DNA of 64,000 nucleotides from Paratinospora sagittata (lineage: Eukaryota; Streptophyta; Magnoliopsida; Ranunculales; Menispermaceae). Location: NCBI GenBank assembly GCA_035771175.1, contig CM069610.1, positions 18,818,001-18,882,000 of the forward strand, in the 5' to 3' direction. The notes beneath the pieces were generated by a model, which worked only from the letters and a program-made list of their open reading frames with translations, had not been told where the DNA came from and made no database searches. Shown piece after piece: positions 62,721 through 64,000 of the stretch (its first letter is position 1; each line of letters opens with the position of its first letter). Position numbers and translations under genes: made by a program.

Positions 62721-64000
62721 GCTATAGTGAAAATTCCAAAGCCTACAAGTTATACAATCTTGTCACCAAGAAGATTATCATAAATCGAGATGTTCTGTTC
62801 AATGAAGAAGATTCTTGGAATTGGGATGAAAACGCCAAGAAAAAATCAATTGTCATAGATGAAGATGAACCAGAAAGTCAGAATGACAATCGTGGCGGGG
62901 TGAATGATCCATCCTCATCTTCATCTTCATCATCATCTTTTTCAAGTGATGATGACTCTCCTCCAAGAAAAATCAGAAGCGTTTCTGATATATATGACTC
63001 AACAAGGGCAATGTCAGATGACAATTTAACAAATTTTGCTCTTTTGCTGATGCTGATCCAATCACTTTTGAAAAAGCCTCACAACATGCAAAGTGGAGAC
63101 AAGCAATGGATCAAGAAATTGATTCCATACAAAGAAATGAAACTTGGGATTGACCTTCCAAAAGGAAAGAAAATCATTGGAGTTAAGTGGGTTTACAAAA
63201 TCAAGTTAAATTCACAAGGAGAAGTTGAAAAGTACAACGCACGACTCGTGGTGAAAGGCTACAAGCAAAAACATGAGATTGACTACCAAGAAGTTTTTGC
63301 TCTTGTTGCACGCCTTGAAACAATCCGGTTAGTCCTTGCTTTGGCAGCACAACATGGCTAGAGCATTCATCAAATGGATGTCAAATCAGCATTTCTGAAT
63401 GGAATTCTTGAAGAAGAGGTTTATATTGATCAACCTCTCGGCTATGTCAAGAAAGGGGAAGAAATGAAAGTGTCCCAATTGAAGAAAGCAATCTATGGGC
63501 TGAAACAAGCTCCTCAAGCATGGTACAGCTGGATCGACCACTACTTCCTAACGAATGGCTTCAAGAAATGTCCATATGAGCATATGCTTTACATTAAATA
63601 ATGGAACAATGGCGATATTCTTATTGTTTGCTTATATGTTGATGATTTGATCTTTACGGGCAACAGTAGACATATGTGTGATGATTTCAAGAACTCAATG
63701 ATGAATGAGTTTGAGATGACGGATATGGGTGTTCTCCATTTCTTTCTTGGAATTGAGGTGAAGCAAAGTCAAGAAGGCATCTTCATATCCCAAAAGAAGT
63801 ATGCAAATGACTTATTGAAGCGATTCAAGCTGGACGGTACAAAGCCCATAGGGACTCCTATGGAATTCGGCCTCAAGTTAAAGAAAGATAATGAAGATGA
63901 TCCTTTTGTTGATGCAACCCTCTATCAAAGTCTCGTTGGAAGTCTCATGTATTTAACTGCAACAAGACCGGATCTCACTTTTGCAGTTATCAACAGATTC
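62717..64000 (+). pseudogene. pol: R4 reverse transcriptase (runs off the window)
   Basis: An integrase tail (GYSENSKAYKLYNLVTKKII) and an acidic linker with a nine-Ser run (about 62911-62945) lead to RT: IIGVKWVYKIKLNSQGEVEK, ARLVVKGYKQKHEIDYQEVF, then a stop at 63359-63361, QMDVKSAFLNGILEEEVY, KKAIYGLKQAPQAWY, a stop at 63599, catalytic LYVDDLIFTG (about 63634-63663), FEMTDMGVLHFFLGIEVKQ and the YQSLVGSLMYLTATRPDL linker. The catalytic aspartates are intact; the frame is not. Confidence 0.92.

Larger units (their letters stand above)
60175..64000 (+). mobile_element. R4, Ty1/copia element (5' part, runs off the window)
   Basis: 5' LTR 60175-60533, PBS TGGTATCAGAGC (60537-60548), gag-protease frame from 60562, integrase, RT with intact YVDD, and the start of the RNase H linker at the window end. 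It is not split by other elements. Stops and frameshifts at 61795, 62241, about 62545, 63359 and 63599 make it defective. The 3' LTR is outside the window, so no TSD can be checked. The lineage differs from R1 and R3; I do not assign it. Confidence 0.9.

Overview
The window is intergenic DNA of a flowering plant (probably a eudicot; the species cannot be named from the sequence). It is AT-rich, I found no host gene, rRNA or tRNA gene, and almost every base belongs to LTR retrotransposons, most of them nested inside one another. Plant origin is shown by several Ty1/copia primer-binding sites of the TGGTATCAGAGC type (initiator tRNA-Met), by SIRE/Maximus-like copia elements with a third ORF after pol, by long Ty3/gypsy LTRs, and by many solo LTRs with TG...CA ends and 5-bp target-site duplications (TSDs). 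The pol and gag genes of the elements seen here carry stops and frameshifts; a few individual domains are still open. Copies were matched by eye, so identities are approximate while junctions and TSDs were read directly.

Left block (1-30471). Bases 1-471 are the 3' tail of a SIRE-like element followed by its LTR (copy C1, 472-2329, last bases at 30455-30471). A complete minus-strand SIRE-like element, M1 (2330-30449), sits inside the last bases of C1. M1 has its 5' LTR at 28688-30449, PBS, degraded gag, protease, integrase, RNase H and third ORF (running right to left) and its 3' LTR at 2330-4107. M1 was later invaded by A1 (4108-11567, containing N1, which contains N2), A2 (12262-17928, containing D and N3), G1 (21314-22761) and G2 (23023-27344, containing N4). 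The order C1 > M1 > A1 > N1 > N2 is five levels deep.

Middle block (30472-51240). An LTR fragment (E) is followed by an inverted LTR, C2, which holds R3 (32722-51095), a plus-strand SIRE-like element with gag, pol and a nearly open third ORF. R3's 5' LTR holds a small copia element R1 (33307-38355), and its protease is split by solo LTR N5 (41428-44298).

Right block (51241-64000). A deleted Ty3/gypsy element (51241-59247) carries solo LTRs A3 and C3. Then come 0.9 kb of unassigned DNA and the 5' part of copia element R4 (60175 to the window end).

Most notable signal: each SIRE-like LTR family carries its own array of short palindromic motifs with a CGCG, GCGC or ACGCGT core just upstream of a TATA-like box and a shared TTGCTCATTT block. 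In both SIRE-like elements with a visible third ORF (M1 and R3) the same family-specific motif appears again between pol and that ORF. This suggests an internal promoter or regulatory module that copies the element's own LTR promoter and drives the env-position gene. The gypsy element shows a similar LTR/internal pairing with a different motif.
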